Positions 24,815-35,800 of a DNA stretch of 64,000 nucleotides are shown one piece after another (position 1 is the first letter of the stretch; each line of letters begins with the position of its first letter). Position numbers and translations under genes: made by a program. The DNA is taken from positions 348,501-412,500 of the forward strand of contig NZ_JAHBAG010000001.1 of the NCBI RefSeq assembly GCF_020510445.1, written 5' to 3'. The notes under the pieces were generated by a model. It worked only from the letters and a program-made list of their open reading frames with translations. It had not been told where the DNA came from and ran no database searches. Source of the DNA: Hydrogenophaga taeniospiralis (GTDB lineage Bacteria > Pseudomonadota > Gammaproteobacteria > Burkholderiales > Burkholderiaceae_C).

Positions 24815-26041
24815 ATGTCCAAGCTGCCCACTTTCAAGCGCCGCATCTGGTGGCCGACCGCCGCTGCCCTGGCCGCCGTCACCCTCGTGGTGATCGTGCT
24901 CGCACAGAAGTCCAACCCCGCGCAGGCCAGTGCGGCGCCGAGTGCGCCGCCGCCCATGCCGGTGTCCGTGGCCACCGTGACCGAGAGCGACATCGCCGCC
25001 TGGGACGAGTTCTCCGGCCGCCTGGAAGCGGTGGAGCGCGTGGACATCCGCTCGCGCGTCGCGGGTGTGGTGCAGGCCACGCATTTCCGCGAAGGCGCGC
25101 TGGTGGCCAAGGGCGACCTGCTGATCTCCATCGACCCCGCGCCGTATGAGGCCGAGGTGGCGCGGGCCGCCGCGCAGGCGGGCGCGGCCCAGGCGCGTGT
25201 GACCTACGCGACCAGCGAATACGCCCGCGCCCGCCGCCTGTGGGACGACAAGGCGATCGCCCAGCGCGAGCTGGACGACCGCGAGAACGGGCTGCGCGAG
25301 GCCGAGGCCAACCTCAAGGCCGCGCAGGCGCAGCTGCAGACCATGCGCCTGAGCCTGGGCTACACGCAGGTGCGTGCCCCGGTGGCCGGGCGCATCGGTC
25401 GGCTGGAGGTGACGGTGGGCAACCTGGTCGCCGCCGGCCCGGGGGCGCCCGTGCTCACCACCCTGGTCTCGGTCAGCCCGATCTACGCCAGCTTCGACGC
25501 CGACGAAAAAACCGTGGCCAGCGCGCTCAAGGGCCTGGCCGGCGCCGGCCACAGCGCACGCCAGCTGATCGAGCGCATTCCCGTGCAGATGGGCACCTCG
25601 GACAGCGCCGACACGCCCTACGCCGGCCAGCTGCAGCTGATCGACAACCAGGTCGACCCGCGCAGCGGCACGGTGCGCGTGCGCGCCGTGTTCGACAACA
25701 AGGACGGCCACCTGATGCCCGGGCAGTTTGCCCGCATCCGCATGGGCCAGCCGCAGACCGCGCGCACCCTGCTGGTGAGCGAGCGCGCCGTCGGCACCGA
25801 CCAGGACAAGAAGTTCGTGCTGGTGGTGGGCGAGGGCGACAAGACCGAGTACCGCGCCGTCACGCTGGGCGCGTCGGTCGATGGCCTGCGCACCGTGCTC
25901 AGCGGCCTGAAACCCGGCGAACGCATCGTCGTCAACGGCCTGCAGCGCGTGCGCCCCGGTGACGTGGTGCAACCGCAGACCGTTCCGATGAATGCCCGCT
26001 CGACGACGCCGGAAACCCCCGTGGCCGTGGCCAAGTCCTGA
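24815..26041 (+). CDS. RND efflux periplasmic adaptor subunit
   Basis: 408-aa membrane-fusion protein (HlyD/AcrA type). An N-terminal membrane segment (WWPTAAALAAVTLVVIVLA) anchors it in the inner membrane; it then has a lipoyl half-motif (VERVDIRSRVAGVVQATHF), an alpha-hairpin coiled coil (about residues 105-165) and the second lipoyl/beta-barrel (LGYTQVRAPVAGRIGRL). It bridges the RND pump and the outer-membrane factor encoded next, closest in style to MexE/BpeE/OqxA. ATG at 24815 follows AAAGGA. First gene of a three-gene operon. Confidence 0.92.
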   Translation: MSKLPTFKRRIWWPTAAALAAVTLVVIVLAQKSNPAQASAAPSAPPPMPVSVATVTESDIAAWDEFSGRLEAVERVDIRSRVAGVVQATHFREGALVAKGDLLISIDPAPYEAEVARAAAQAGAAQARVTYATSEYARARRLWDDKAIAQRELDDRENGLREAEANLKAAQAQLQTMRLSLGYTQVRAPVAGRIGRLEVTVGNLVAAGPGAPVLTTLVSVSPIYASFDADEKTVASALKGLAGAGHSARQLIERIPVQMGTSDSADTPYAGQLQLIDNQVDPRSGTVRVRAVFDNKDGHLMPGQFARIRMGQPQTARTLLVSERAVGTDQDKKFVLVVGEGDKTEYRAVTLGASVDGLRTVLSGLKPGERIVVNGLQRVRPGDVVQPQTVPMNARSTTPETPVAVAKS

Positions 26042-26067
26042 GCCATCGTGCGAATGAAAAGAACACC

Positions 26068-29000
26068 ATGAACCTCTCGAAATTCTTCATCGATCGGCCG
26101 ATCTTCGCGGGCGTGCTCTCGCTGCTGATCCTGATCGCCGGCCTGGTCGCGCTGCGCGGCCTGCCGATCTCCGAGTACCCCGAGGTGGCCCCGCCCTCGG
26201 TGGTGGTGCGCGCCCAGTACCCGGGCGCCAACCCGAAAGTGATCGCCGAAACCGTGGCCACGCCGCTGGAGGAAGCCATCAACGGCGTCGAAGGCATGCT
26301 CTACATGGGCAGCCAGGCCACGACCGACGGCGTGATGACGCTCACCGTCACCTTCAAGCTCGGCACCGACCCCGACAAGGCCCAGCAGCTGGTGCAGAAC
26401 CGCGTCTCGCAGGCCGAACCGCGCCTGCCCGAGGAAGTGCGCCGCCTGGGCGTGACCACGGTCAAGAGCTCGCCCGACATCACGATGGTGGTGCACCTGG
26501 TCTCGCCCAACGACCGCTACGACATCAACTACCTGCGCAACTACGCGGTGCTCAACGTGAAGGACCGGCTGGCCCGCATCCAGGGCGTGGGCCAGGTGCA
26601 GGTCTTCGGCGGTGGTGATTACTCCATGCGCGTCTGGCTCGACCCGCAGAAGGTCGCGCAGCGCGGCCTCTCGGCCAGCGATGTGATCAGCGCCATCCGC
26701 GGCCAGAACGTGCAGGCCGCGGCCGGCGTGGTCGGCGCTTCGCCGGGCCTGCCGGGTGTGGACCTGCAGTTGTCCATCAACGCCCAGGGCCGGCTGCAGA
26801 CCGAAGAGGAGTTCGGCGACATCATCGTGAAGACCGGTGGCGACGGCGCCGTGACCCGGCTGCGCGACATCGCGCGGCTGGAGATGGGCGCGGCCGACTA
26901 TTCGCTGCGCTCGCTGCTCAACAACAAGCCGGCCGTCGGCATGGGCGTGTTCCAGGCGCCGGGCTCCAACGCGCTGGACATCTCGGCCCAGGTGCGCGCC
27001 ACCATGGCCGAGCTGCAGCAGAACATGCCCGAGGGCGTGGAATACCGCATCGCCTACGACCCCACGCAGTTCGTGCGCGCCTCCATCGACTCGGTGATCG
27101 TGACCTTGCTCGAAGCCATCGCGCTGGTGGTGCTGGTGGTGATCCTGTTCCTGCAGACCTGGCGCGCCTCCATCATTCCGCTGCTGGCGGTGCCGGTGTC
27201 GGTGGTGGGCACGTTCGCGGTGCTGCACCTGCTGGGCTTTTCCATCAACGCGCTCTCGCTGTTCGGCCTGGTGCTGGCGATCGGCATCGTGGTGGACGAC
27301 GCCATCGTGGTGGTGGAGAACGTGGAACGCAACATCGAGGCCGGCCTGTCGCCGCGCGATGCGACCTACCGCGCCATGAAGGAAGTCTCCGGCCCCATCA
27401 TCGCGATCGCGCTGGTGCTGGTGGCGGTGTTCGTGCCGCTGGCCTTCATCAGCGGCCTGACCGGCCAGTTCTACAAGCAGTTCGCGGTGACCATCGCCAT
27501 CTCCACCGTGATCTCGGCCATCAACTCGCTCACGCTCTCGCCCGCGCTCGCCGCGCTGCTGCTGCGCGGCCACGACGCACCGAAGGACGCCATCACGCGT
27601 GGCATGGACCGCGTCTTCGGCCCGCTGTTTCGTGGTTTCAACCGCTTCTTCCACCGCGGCGCCGAGTCCTACAGCGGCGGTGTGCGGCGCGTCATCTCGC
27701 GCAAGACGCTGATGATGGTGATCTACCTCGCGCTGGTGGGCGTGACCTTCGGCCTGTTCAAGGCGGTGCCCAGCGGCTTCGTGCCCGCGCAGGACAAGCA
27801 GTACCTGATCGGTTTCGCGCAGTTGCCCGACGGCGCCACGCTGGACCGCACCGAAGAGGTGATCCAGCGCATGGGTGAGATCACCAAGCAGAACCCGAAC
27901 GTGGAAGACGCGATCGCCTTCCCCGGCCTGTCGATCAACGGCTTCACCAACAGCTCGAACTCCGGCATCGTGTTCGCCACGCTCAAGCCCTTTGCCGAGC
28001 GCCAGCGCGCCGACCAGAGCGGTGGCGCCGTGGCGGGCCAGCTGAACCAGGCCTATGGCGCGATCCAGGACGCCTTCATCGTGATGTTCCCGCCGCCGCC
28101 GGTGGCGGGCCTGGGCACCACGGGCGGCTTCAAGCTGCAGCTGGAAGACAAGGCCTCGCTGGGCTACGAAGCGATGGATGCGGCCGTGAAAGCCTTCATG
28201 ACCAAGGCCTACCAGACGCCCGAACTCGCCGGCATGTTCACGAGCTGGCAGGTCAACGTGCCGCAGCTCTACGCCGACATCGACCGCACCAAGGCGCGCC
28301 AGCTCGGCGTGCCGGTGACGGACATCTTCGACACCATGCAGATCTACCTCGGCAGCCTGTACGTGAACGACTTCAACCAGTTCGGCCGCACCTACAGCGT
28401 GCGCGCCCAGGCCGACGCGCCCTACCGCGCGCGCGCCGAAGACGTGGGCCTGCTCAAGGTGCGCTCGAACACGGGCGAGATGGTGCCGCTGTCGGCGCTG
28501 ATGAAGGTGAACTCCAGCTTCGGCCCCGAACGCGCCATGCGCTACAACGGCTACCTCGCGGCCGACATCAACGGCGGCCCCGCACCGGGCTTCTCGTCGG
28601 GCCAGGCGCAGGACGCGATCGAGCGCATCGCCGCCGAGACGCTGCCGCAGGGCATCGCCTTCGAATGGACCGAGCTCACCTACCAGGAGATCCTGGCCGG
28701 CAACTCCGCGCTGTGGGTGTTCCCGCTCGCGATCCTGCTGGTGTTCCTGGTGCTCGCCGCGCAGTACGAGAGCCTGACGCTGCCGCTGTCCATCATCCTG
28801 ATCGTGCCCATGGGCCTGCTCGCGGCCATGACCGGGGTGTGGCTGGACGGGGGCGACAACAACGTGTTCACCCAGATCGGGTTGATCGTGCTGGTGGGGC
28901 TGTCGGCGAAGAACGCGATCCTGATCGTGGAGTTCGCGCGCGAGCTGGAGTTCGCCGGGCGCTCGCCGGTGCAGGCCGCCATCGAGGCCAGCCGCCTGCG

Positions 29001-29304
29001 GCTGCGCCCCATCCTCATGACCTCGCTGGCTTTCGTGATGGGCGTGCTGCCGCTGGTGCTGGCCACCGGTGCCGGTTCCGAGATGCGCTCGGCCATGGGC
29101 GTGGCCGTGTTCGCCGGGATGATCGGCGTCACCGCCTTCGGCCTGTTCCTCACCCCCGTGTTCTACGTGCTGCTGCGCCGCCTGGCGGGCAACCGCGCGC
29201 TGCGCCAGCACGGCGAGATCCCCCACTTCGAGGGCTTTGCCTCCGGCGGTGGCGGCAGCGTGCACGCCGTGCCCGCCGCCCCCCTTGGCCCATTGACGCA
29301 TTGA
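26068..29304 (+). CDS. RND efflux pump, HAE-1 family inner-membrane transporter
   Basis: 1078-aa proton-driven multidrug exporter with twelve transmembrane helices and two large periplasmic loops. The start MNLSKFFIDRPIFAGVLS is canonical. The proton-relay residues are present: adjacent Asp in GIVVDDAIVVVENVER (helix 4) and Lys in GLSAKNAILIVEFA (helix 10). The family sequence resembles MexF/OqxB. It forms a tripartite complex with the adaptor before it and the outer-membrane factor after it. Substrates cannot be read from sequence. Confidence 0.95.
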   Translation: MNLSKFFIDRPIFAGVLSLLILIAGLVALRGLPISEYPEVAPPSVVVRAQYPGANPKVIAETVATPLEEAINGVEGMLYMGSQATTDGVMTLTVTFKLGTDPDKAQQLVQNRVSQAEPRLPEEVRRLGVTTVKSSPDITMVVHLVSPNDRYDINYLRNYAVLNVKDRLARIQGVGQVQVFGGGDYSMRVWLDPQKVAQRGLSASDVISAIRGQNVQAAAGVVGASPGLPGVDLQLSINAQGRLQTEEEFGDIIVKTGGDGAVTRLRDIARLEMGAADYSLRSLLNNKPAVGMGVFQAPGSNALDISAQVRATMAELQQNMPEGVEYRIAYDPTQFVRASIDSVIVTLLEAIALVVLVVILFLQTWRASIIPLLAVPVSVVGTFAVLHLLGFSINALSLFGLVLAIGIVVDDAIVVVENVERNIEAGLSPRDATYRAMKEVSGPIIAIALVLVAVFVPLAFISGLTGQFYKQFAVTIAISTVISAINSLTLSPALAALLLRGHDAPKDAITRGMDRVFGPLFRGFNRFFHRGAESYSGGVRRVISRKTLMMVIYLALVGVTFGLFKAVPSGFVPAQDKQYLIGFAQLPDGATLDRTEEVIQRMGEITKQNPNVEDAIAFPGLSINGFTNSSNSGIVFATLKPFAERQRADQSGGAVAGQLNQAYGAIQDAFIVMFPPPPVAGLGTTGGFKLQLEDKASLGYEAMDAAVKAFMTKAYQTPELAGMFTSWQVNVPQLYADIDRTKARQLGVPVTDIFDTMQIYLGSLYVNDFNQFGRTYSVRAQADAPYRARAEDVGLLKVRSNTGEMVPLSALMKVNSSFGPERAMRYNGYLAADINGGPAPGFSSGQAQDAIERIAAETLPQGIAFEWTELTYQEILAGNSALWVFPLAILLVFLVLAAQYESLTLPLSIILIVPMGLLAAMTGVWLDGGDNNVFTQIGLIVLVGLSAKNAILIVEFARELEFAGRSPVQAAIEASRLRLRPILMTSLAFVMGVLPLVLATGAGSEMRSAMGVAVFAGMIGVTAFGLFLTPVFYVLLRRLAGNRALRQHGEIPHFEGFASGGGGSVHAVPAAPLGPLTH

Positions 29305-29335
29305 CCCATTGATGAAGACACAGAAGGTGCACACC

Positions 29336-30772
29336 ATGAAAAAGCTCCATCACCTGTTGCCGCTGGCCGCCGCCCTGTTCCTGGCCGGCTGCGCCACCGC
29401 GCTGCCGCCGCTGCCGTCGTCGGTCCCGACGCCGCCGCAGTTCAAGGAGCAGCAGCGCCAGAACGAGACCTGGACCATCGCCCAGCCCGCGGAGGCGCAG
29501 AGCCGCGGCACCTGGTGGAAGGCGTTCAACGACCCGGTGCTCGACGAGCTGGCCGAACGCGCCGGCGCGAACAACACCAGCATCCAGGAAGCCGCGGCCC
29601 GCCTGGCCCAGGCGCGCTCGCTGGTGCGCGGCGCCCAGGCCGACCGCGCGCCGCAGATCGGCGCGGGGGCCGACGCATCGCGCGGCGCCGGTGCCAGCAC
29701 CGCCAACGGCGCGACGCCCGCCACGTTGCTGCGGGCCAGCGTGAACCTCTCGTACGAGGTGGACCTGTTCGGCCGGTTGGCGCGCGTGCACGACGCCGCC
29801 ACGCTGGACGCGCAATCGCGCGAAGCCCTGCTGCAGAGCACGCGCCTGCTGGTGCAGGCCGAGCTGGCCCAGACCTACCTGGCGCTGCGCGCGGTCGACA
29901 CCGAACGCAGGCTGGTGCAGGACACCGCCACCGCCTATGGCGACACGCTGCGCCTCACGCAGCGCCGCTTCGAGGCCGGCGACGTGGCCGAACTGGACGT
30001 GATCCGCATCCAGACCGAGCTGGCCGCCACCGAGGCCGAGGTGTTCGCGCTCAGTCGCAGCCGCGCCGAGCTCGAGCATGCGCTGGCCGTGCTGGTCGGC
30101 GAACCGGCCTCGGGCTTCGCGCTCACTCCCACGAACGGCGCCCGCACCCTGCCGGTGATCCCCGCCGGCGTGCCGGGCACGGTGCTCGCGCGCCGGCCCG
30201 ACGTGGCCGCGGCCCAGGCCTCGCTGCTGGCCGCGCAGGCCCGCGTGGGCGTGGCCCAGGCCGCGTGGTTCCCCAGCGTGTCGCTCACCGGCGCCGCGGG
30301 CTACGCCTCGCCCGACATCGGCGACCTCTTCAAGTGGTCGGCCCGCGCCTGGGGCATCGGCGCGCTGATGTCCGTGCCGCTGTTCGACGGTGGCCGGCGC
30401 GAGGCCGGCGTGCAGGGCGCGCAGGCGCAGCTGGACGCCGCCGCCGCGAGCTACCGGGGCCAGGTGCTGAACGCCTTCCGCGAAGTGGAAGACCAGCTGT
30501 CGGCCCTGCGCCTGCTGCAGGACCAGTCGCATGCCCAGGGCCGCGCGGTGAGTGCCGCGCAGCGCGCCAGCGCGATCTCGGAAACGCGCTACCGCAACGG
30601 CCTGGTGAGCCAGCTCGAACTGCTGGACGCGCGCCGCAACGAGCTGCTCAACCGCCGCCAGGCGCAGCGCGTGGAAGCCGCGCAGCAACAGGCCACGGTG
30701 CTGCTGATCCGCGCGATCGGCGGGGGCTGGGAGACGGTGGCCTCACCAGCAGAGAACAAAGTCCGGTCGTGA
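29336..30772 (+). CDS. RND efflux outer-membrane factor (NodT/OprM-like lipoprotein)
   Basis: 478-aa trimeric outer-membrane channel. The N-terminus is a lipoprotein signal peptide with the lipobox LAGC (Cys at about residue 18). Two repeats of the outer-membrane efflux domain follow, with the conserved ANNTSIQEAAARLAQARS and VNLSYEVDLFGR near the first beta-strand and VPLFDGGRREA in the second repeat. I chose the ATG at 29336 (AAGG upstream, start directly before the signal peptide) over TTG/ATG codons at 29309/29312. Third gene of the efflux operon, 31 bp after the pump gene. Confidence 0.92.
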   Translation: MKKLHHLLPLAAALFLAGCATALPPLPSSVPTPPQFKEQQRQNETWTIAQPAEAQSRGTWWKAFNDPVLDELAERAGANNTSIQEAAARLAQARSLVRGAQADRAPQIGAGADASRGAGASTANGATPATLLRASVNLSYEVDLFGRLARVHDAATLDAQSREALLQSTRLLVQAELAQTYLALRAVDTERRLVQDTATAYGDTLRLTQRRFEAGDVAELDVIRIQTELAATEAEVFALSRSRAELEHALAVLVGEPASGFALTPTNGARTLPVIPAGVPGTVLARRPDVAAAQASLLAAQARVGVAQAAWFPSVSLTGAAGYASPDIGDLFKWSARAWGIGALMSVPLFDGGRREAGVQGAQAQLDAAAASYRGQVLNAFREVEDQLSALRLLQDQSHAQGRAVSAAQRASAISETRYRNGLVSQLELLDARRNELLNRRQAQRVEAAQQQATVLLIRAIGGGWETVASPAENKVRS

Positions 30773-30819
30773 GGCGCACGGCCGGTCGGGCATCTCCAGC
30801 GTGCCCGATCCGCCGAGGA

Positions 30820-31893
30820 TCACCGGGGCCGGCGCAGCACCACCAGGTCCTGGTTGCCGGCGATGCCTTCGACGATCTCCAGCACGTCGAAGTACCGGCC
30901 CCAGTGCACCATGATGTATTCGTGGGACTGGATGATGTGGCTGTAGTAGCCCTCCTCGGCCACCACGTCGTCGAGTTGTCCGTCCGGGCCGACGTACAGG
31001 AATCCCTCCCGATGGGCGCGCAGCTGCCGCTCCAGGGGCGCGCGGTAGAGCGCGGATTGCGCAAGCCCCTGCACGGACAGCAACAGAATGCCCCCGGGCT
31101 CGACGATGCGACGCAGCTCCTCCAGCCATTGGTCCTGGGTCGACTCCTTGAGGTGGGTCAGCACGGACAAGCCGATGACCAGGTCAAAACGCCCGTCCGG
31201 AAAGGCGGTGGGCGGGTACAGGCCGACCTGCTCGAAGGCCACCTCGGGCAGGCTGGCCGCGCTGTGCTGCAGGTTGTCGGCGTCGATGTCCACGCCCGTG
31301 ACGACCGGCGACATCATGCCGAGGTACCGGGTGACACGGCCGGCGCCGCACCCCCAGTCGAGGATGGCCCGAAAGCTGCTCAGGGGCCGGTCGAACCGGT
31401 CCTGAAGCAGGCACCGGATGCGCTGGGCGATGGTGGCGCCGCCCAGCAGAAACATGGGCGCGCTGTCGGAGCCGATCACGCGCGTGATGCGTTCGGGTGT
31501 GGGCACCGGCGGCTCCGTGGCGGGATCGGCCACGAACCAGGCCGTGCGGTACGAGTGACGGTGCTCGCCCAGGCGCCCCGTCACGTTGAATCGGGCGAAT
31601 CCCTCCGGAAACAGACCGCCCCCCGGTGTCACCGGATGCCGGGCGCGAAACCGGGTGCAGCCTTCGGGCATCAGCGCAGGAAACGCGTCGTGCACGTCGG
31701 GCGCGGGCAGGGGCCACTCCACCTCGGCAAAGTCCTCCCCGTTGATCAGGAAACGGGGGCGCTCGCCATGGTCCCACAGACGCAGGGCCCAGCCGTCCAC
31801 CCGGATGTCGGTGGCCGAGAGGTGCACATGGCCCGGCATCCAGCCCAGCGATCGGGCGGCGGAGAGTTGCATGTCGGTCAGCAGGGTGCTCAT
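30820..31893 (-). CDS. SAM-dependent methyltransferase of the glycan cluster
   Basis: 357 aa. An N-terminal segment of about 170 residues of unknown function (LHLSATDIRVDGWALRLWD-like beta-rich sequence) precedes a class I methyltransferase domain: AILDWGCGAGRVTRYL is motif I, GVDIDADNLQHS motif II, and LVIGLSVLTHLKE the catalytic-side motif. Start ATG at 31893. Last gene of the minus-strand glycan operon. It probably methylates a sugar or terminal group of the exported glycan; substrate inferred from context only. Confidence 0.8.
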   Translation of the reverse strand: MSTLLTDMQLSAARSLGWMPGHVHLSATDIRVDGWALRLWDHGERPRFLINGEDFAEVEWPLPAPDVHDAFPALMPEGCTRFRARHPVTPGGGLFPEGFARFNVTGRLGEHRHSYRTAWFVADPATEPPVPTPERITRVIGSDSAPMFLLGGATIAQRIRCLLQDRFDRPLSSFRAILDWGCGAGRVTRYLGMMSPVVTGVDIDADNLQHSAASLPEVAFEQVGLYPPTAFPDGRFDLVIGLSVLTHLKESTQDQWLEELRRIVEPGGILLLSVQGLAQSALYRAPLERQLRAHREGFLYVGPDGQLDDVVAEEGYYSHIIQSHEYIMVHWGRYFDVLEIVEGIAGNQDLVVLRRPR

Positions 31894-31945
31894 GGCTTGA
31901 TTCGATGGGTTGACGCGGGGCGGGACATGGGGTGCTGGTGAATCG

Positions 31946-32836
31946 CTACCAGTCGCTGTCGGCGGCGAGGTAGTGGCGCAGGTATTCGTGGAACGTCCAG
32001 CGCTGGTCGTACCAGCGGTAGTGGGTGGTTTCGTCCACGTAGTCCAGGCCGAAGGTCCGGGCGATCTGCGGATGGATCGGCACCTGCAAGTCGCCCATGC
32101 CGTCGCCCAGCGCAGGCAGGCCGAGGCGGATGCGCTCCAGCCCTTGGGCCTCGTCCCCGCCGAGCACCGGCAGGGACGCGCGGTACAGGCGCGCACCGAG
32201 CTCGCCGATCAGGTCGATGGACACGTGGCGGTTGGTCCAGAACAGGTGCCGGCGCCGGAAGTTCTCGCGCACGTGGTCCGCGATCTTGACGTCCGATGCC
32301 CGGTCGCGTTGGTCCATGCGATCCAGATCGTGCGCCAGCAGCGCGTTCAGATCGGGCATGCGCTCCGCCGAGAGCCGCCAGTAGGCCTCGACCGCGGCAC
32401 CGATCTCCAGACCCAGCGCGGCCACCTCCAGCCCGATCGCGTCGCCCATGGGGTAGCGCCCCCAGACAAAGCGCGCGTCGGGTGGCATGCGCTGGGCCAC
32501 CACATCGAAGGGCCACAGGCTGTGCATGACCAGTGGCGGAAAGACCCGCTTCGGACACCCCGCAGGCACGCCCGAACGCAGCAGCTCGCGGACCTCGGCA
32601 CGCGGCCGGTATTCGTACTGCTCCAGGTAGAGCACGCAGCGCGCCAGATCGGCCACCGAGGGTTGCTCGACCGCCTGCCCCGACGCGGCGTGGTTGAGCA
32701 CGCACAGGTAGCCCCGTGGGCGGGGGTTGACGTCGGCGCAGGCGAGCTGGTGGGCCAGGAACGGAATCTGGCAGTTGCCGTACAGAATGACCAATTCGGC
32801 GTCGGGCGCCGTACTGCCATACTGCATCAAGGCCAT
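31946..32836 (-). CDS. WcbI-family polysaccharide biosynthesis protein
   Basis: 296 aa. ELVILYGNCQIPFLAHQL near residue 15 is the hallmark of the WcbI family (putative acetyltransferase of capsule synthesis, known from Burkholderia), followed by HSLWPFDVV and FVWGRYPMGD typical of that group. The ATG at 32836 has GAAGG upstream and begins five bases after the stop of the giant glycosyltransferase gene, so the two are probably coupled. Likely modifies the glycan made by this operon. An ATG at 32827 is a possible alternative start. Confidence 0.78.
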   Translation of the reverse strand: MALMQYGSTAPDAELVILYGNCQIPFLAHQLACADVNPRPRGYLCVLNHAASGQAVEQPSVADLARCVLYLEQYEYRPRAEVRELLRSGVPAGCPKRVFPPLVMHSLWPFDVVAQRMPPDARFVWGRYPMGDAIGLEVAALGLEIGAAVEAYWRLSAERMPDLNALLAHDLDRMDQRDRASDVKIADHVRENFRRRHLFWTNRHVSIDLIGELGARLYRASLPVLGGDEAQGLERIRLGLPALGDGMGDLQVPIHPQIARTFGLDYVDETTHYRWYDQRWTFHEYLRHYLAADSDW

Positions 32837-32841
32837 GGCCT

Positions 32842-35800
32842 TCAGTCCTTGATCGCGGTGAGCACCGCGAAATCGGAGCCGATCGCCCCTTCGGCCATCA
32901 GCTGGTCTTCCAGCGCAAAGAAGCGCCCCAGGTAGGCCATGTCCACCGGGTTCTCCAGATCGAAGTTCTGCGCGATGTCGCTCAGCCCGATGTGCAGCAG
33001 GGCGCCCCCCAGATCGCGGCGGGCCAGCAGCCGGAAGTGTTTCTCCAGCGTGGGGATGATCTGCGACGAACGGATCGCTTCGGACGGATCGCAGGCGATC
33101 ACATCGGCCGCGCGCGGGCGCTCCCGGGGGCCGCGCACGATGCCGTTGGGCAAGCGGTTGTAGCGCTCCGGCAGGGTCTGCAGGAAACCGTTCATGTGGG
33201 TCAGCTGCGCGTCGGTCCACTGGAAACGGTCGGGCCCGACGTATTCGTGCAGATGGAAGACGCCGCCGGGGCGCAGCGCGCGCCGGACCATCTGGAACAG
33301 GCGGTCCAGGTCGTTGACGTGGTGGATGGACTGGAAGCCGAACACCAGGTCGCAGGACGCCTCCGGCAGCTCCAGCCGCTCCAGATCGGCGACGTGGTAA
33401 TGCAGCATGTCCAGTCCCATGTCGGCGGCCAGCGCACGCGCGCCGGCGATGGCCCCCTCGGCGATGTCGTAGCCGTCGATCCGGCTCGCGAGCTGGATGC
33501 CGGCGAAGCCACGCTCCAGGGCACCAAAGCCGCAGCCCAGGCTGACCACGCGCGGTATGGGCAGGCGCCAGCCCAGGCGGCTCAGGGTCTCTTTCAGGTG
33601 GATGTACACATCCATGCCCTCTTCGCCGGTGGCCTTGTGGTTGAGGCGGGCGATCACGCGCGGATGCGCCATCCAGTTCATGCCCTGGACCTGCTCGCGC
33701 TGCGCGGGCGACACGCTCCAGGCCTCGGAAACGCGGGCCTGATCGTCCTGCGTGGCCACGTGGGCGGGCGGGCGGGCGGGCTCGGGTGGCTGGTCGCGCG
33801 CATCGCGCAGCACGGCCTGCACCGTCGCGGCAAACACCTGGGGCGCGCAGTCCCGGGCCACGGCCGACAGGGCGGCCTGGCGGGTCCGCTGCCACAGGGC
33901 CGTGTCGAGATAGAGCCGGGCGCAGGCCTGGGCAAAGTCCTCGGCGCTGCCCGCGCTCAGCAGCCCGCCCTGTGCTGCCCAGCCCAGCTGCGCCGCGACG
34001 AGTTCGCTGGCCACCACCGGCACGCCGTGCGCGGCCGCCTCCTGGACCTTGAGGGGGATGCCGGCGGCAAAGCGCGTTGGGGCGATGAACACGCGGGCCT
34101 GCTCGTAGAAATGCCGGATGTCTTCGACACGCCCGTGGAACACGACGCGCGGCCCGCCCAGCGCCTGCTGCAGACTTTCGCAATGGCTGCCCACGAGGTG
34201 CAGCACATAGCCCTCGCCGATCAGTTGGTCCAGCCGGGGCATGACCTCGTGCACGAACCAGCGCACGGAATCGGCGTTGGGCGAAGCCTCCTCCGCCAGC
34301 CGTCCGACGAAGAGCAGGTCGCGCCGTTCGCTGTGCCCCTGCGGGGTGGGCTGCGCCGCGATGCCGTTGCCCAGCACCCGCACGTCCTGGCAGCCGGCCT
34401 GCCGGAACCGCTCGGCCTCGGCCTCGCTCACGGCAAAGACGAAGCGGGCCGCTTCGGCCAGTTGCAGTTCGCGGGCCAGTTCGGCGGCGTTGTCCGACGC
34501 CAGCGCGGCGTCTCCCAGCACCTGGGCCCGCAGCGCCTCGCGGGTGGCGAAAATCGCCTCGGCGTCGTAGACCAGCGAGGTGCTGGCCAGGAAGGCCGGC
34601 GCGGCGCGGCAGGCGCACAGAAAGCGGTCCATGTTGTGGGGCCGGCTGACGACCACCACGTCGTAGTAGTCGGCGCGCTCGCGCAGGAACTCGGCCAGGC
34701 CGGTGATGCCCCGGCCGGTGACGATTTCCACCTCGCGCGGCAGCACGGCGTAGGCCTCGTCGAGGTCCACATCCGGGCAGGCCAACGGGTAGTGGCTCAC
34801 GAAGGCGCCCGCCTCGTGCAGGCAGTGCACGAGCTGGCGCGCGCGCGGGAAACCCGAGCCCAGGGAAGGGATGGGGATGCGATCGTCGATCAGCAGCACG
34901 CGCGGCTGCGTGGCGGGGCGCTGACGCGCTTCGATCGGCCGGGTTCCGTGGGGCCGGTGTTCGTTGGCCAGCACCCGGGCATGGCGGGCCACGAAGACAT
35001 CGCGGTGCGCTTCCATGAGCGCCACCGCGGTCTGCTCGGTGTCCGAGCTGCCGAACTCGTAGTGCAGGATCTCCACCTGGGGCTCGTACACCACGGTGTA
35101 ACCGGCCTGGTGGATGCGCATGCAGAAATCGGTTTCTTCGTAATAGGCGGGAACGTAGGCCGGATCAAACCCGCCCAGGGCCTCGAAGAGGGCGCGCCGC
35201 GTCAGCAGGAACGCGCCCGAGCAGAAGTCCACCTCGCGGCGGAACTGGAATTCGGCATCGTCCGGGTCCTGGCCCCTGCCGTGGCCGACGCAGCTGCCGT
35301 CGTTCCAGATGATGCTGCCGGCCTCCTGCAGGCTGCCGTCGAGCAGCACCACCTTGCCGCCCACCGCGCCGATGCTCGCGCGGTTGTCCAGCAGCGCCAA
35401 CGCGGCCGGGATCGAGCCGGGCCGGAGCTGGGCGTCGTTGTTGAGGAACAGCAGGTGCTCGCCGCGCGCGTGCGCGGCCCCCAGGTTGGCCGCGCGCAGG
35501 AAATGCAGGTTCTCGCTCTGGGGCAGCAGCCGGGCGCCGTGCACCCGCGCCAGCAGTTCGCCAGTGCGATCGCTGGAGGCGTTGTCCACCAGCAGCACCT
35601 CGCAGGGCGCATCGATCGCGTCCACCAGCGAGACCAGGCATTTGAAGGTCAGTTCGGCCTGGTTGTGCAGCACGATGACGATGGAGACCCGGGGCGTCTC
35701 CATCGTGGGCAGTCGCAGTTCGCGCCCCTCGTGCAGGAACTGCGTGAGCTCTTCCTGGCTGCGCTGGCGGAAGACCATCTTGGCGTCCAGCGCCGGCGCG

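Noticed and set aside
25618..29337. A 1239-codon open frame on the minus strand, opposite the RND pump gene
   Set aside because: It is a His/Arg/Gly-rich shadow produced by high GC in the third codon position of the pump gene; it has no recognisable domain.
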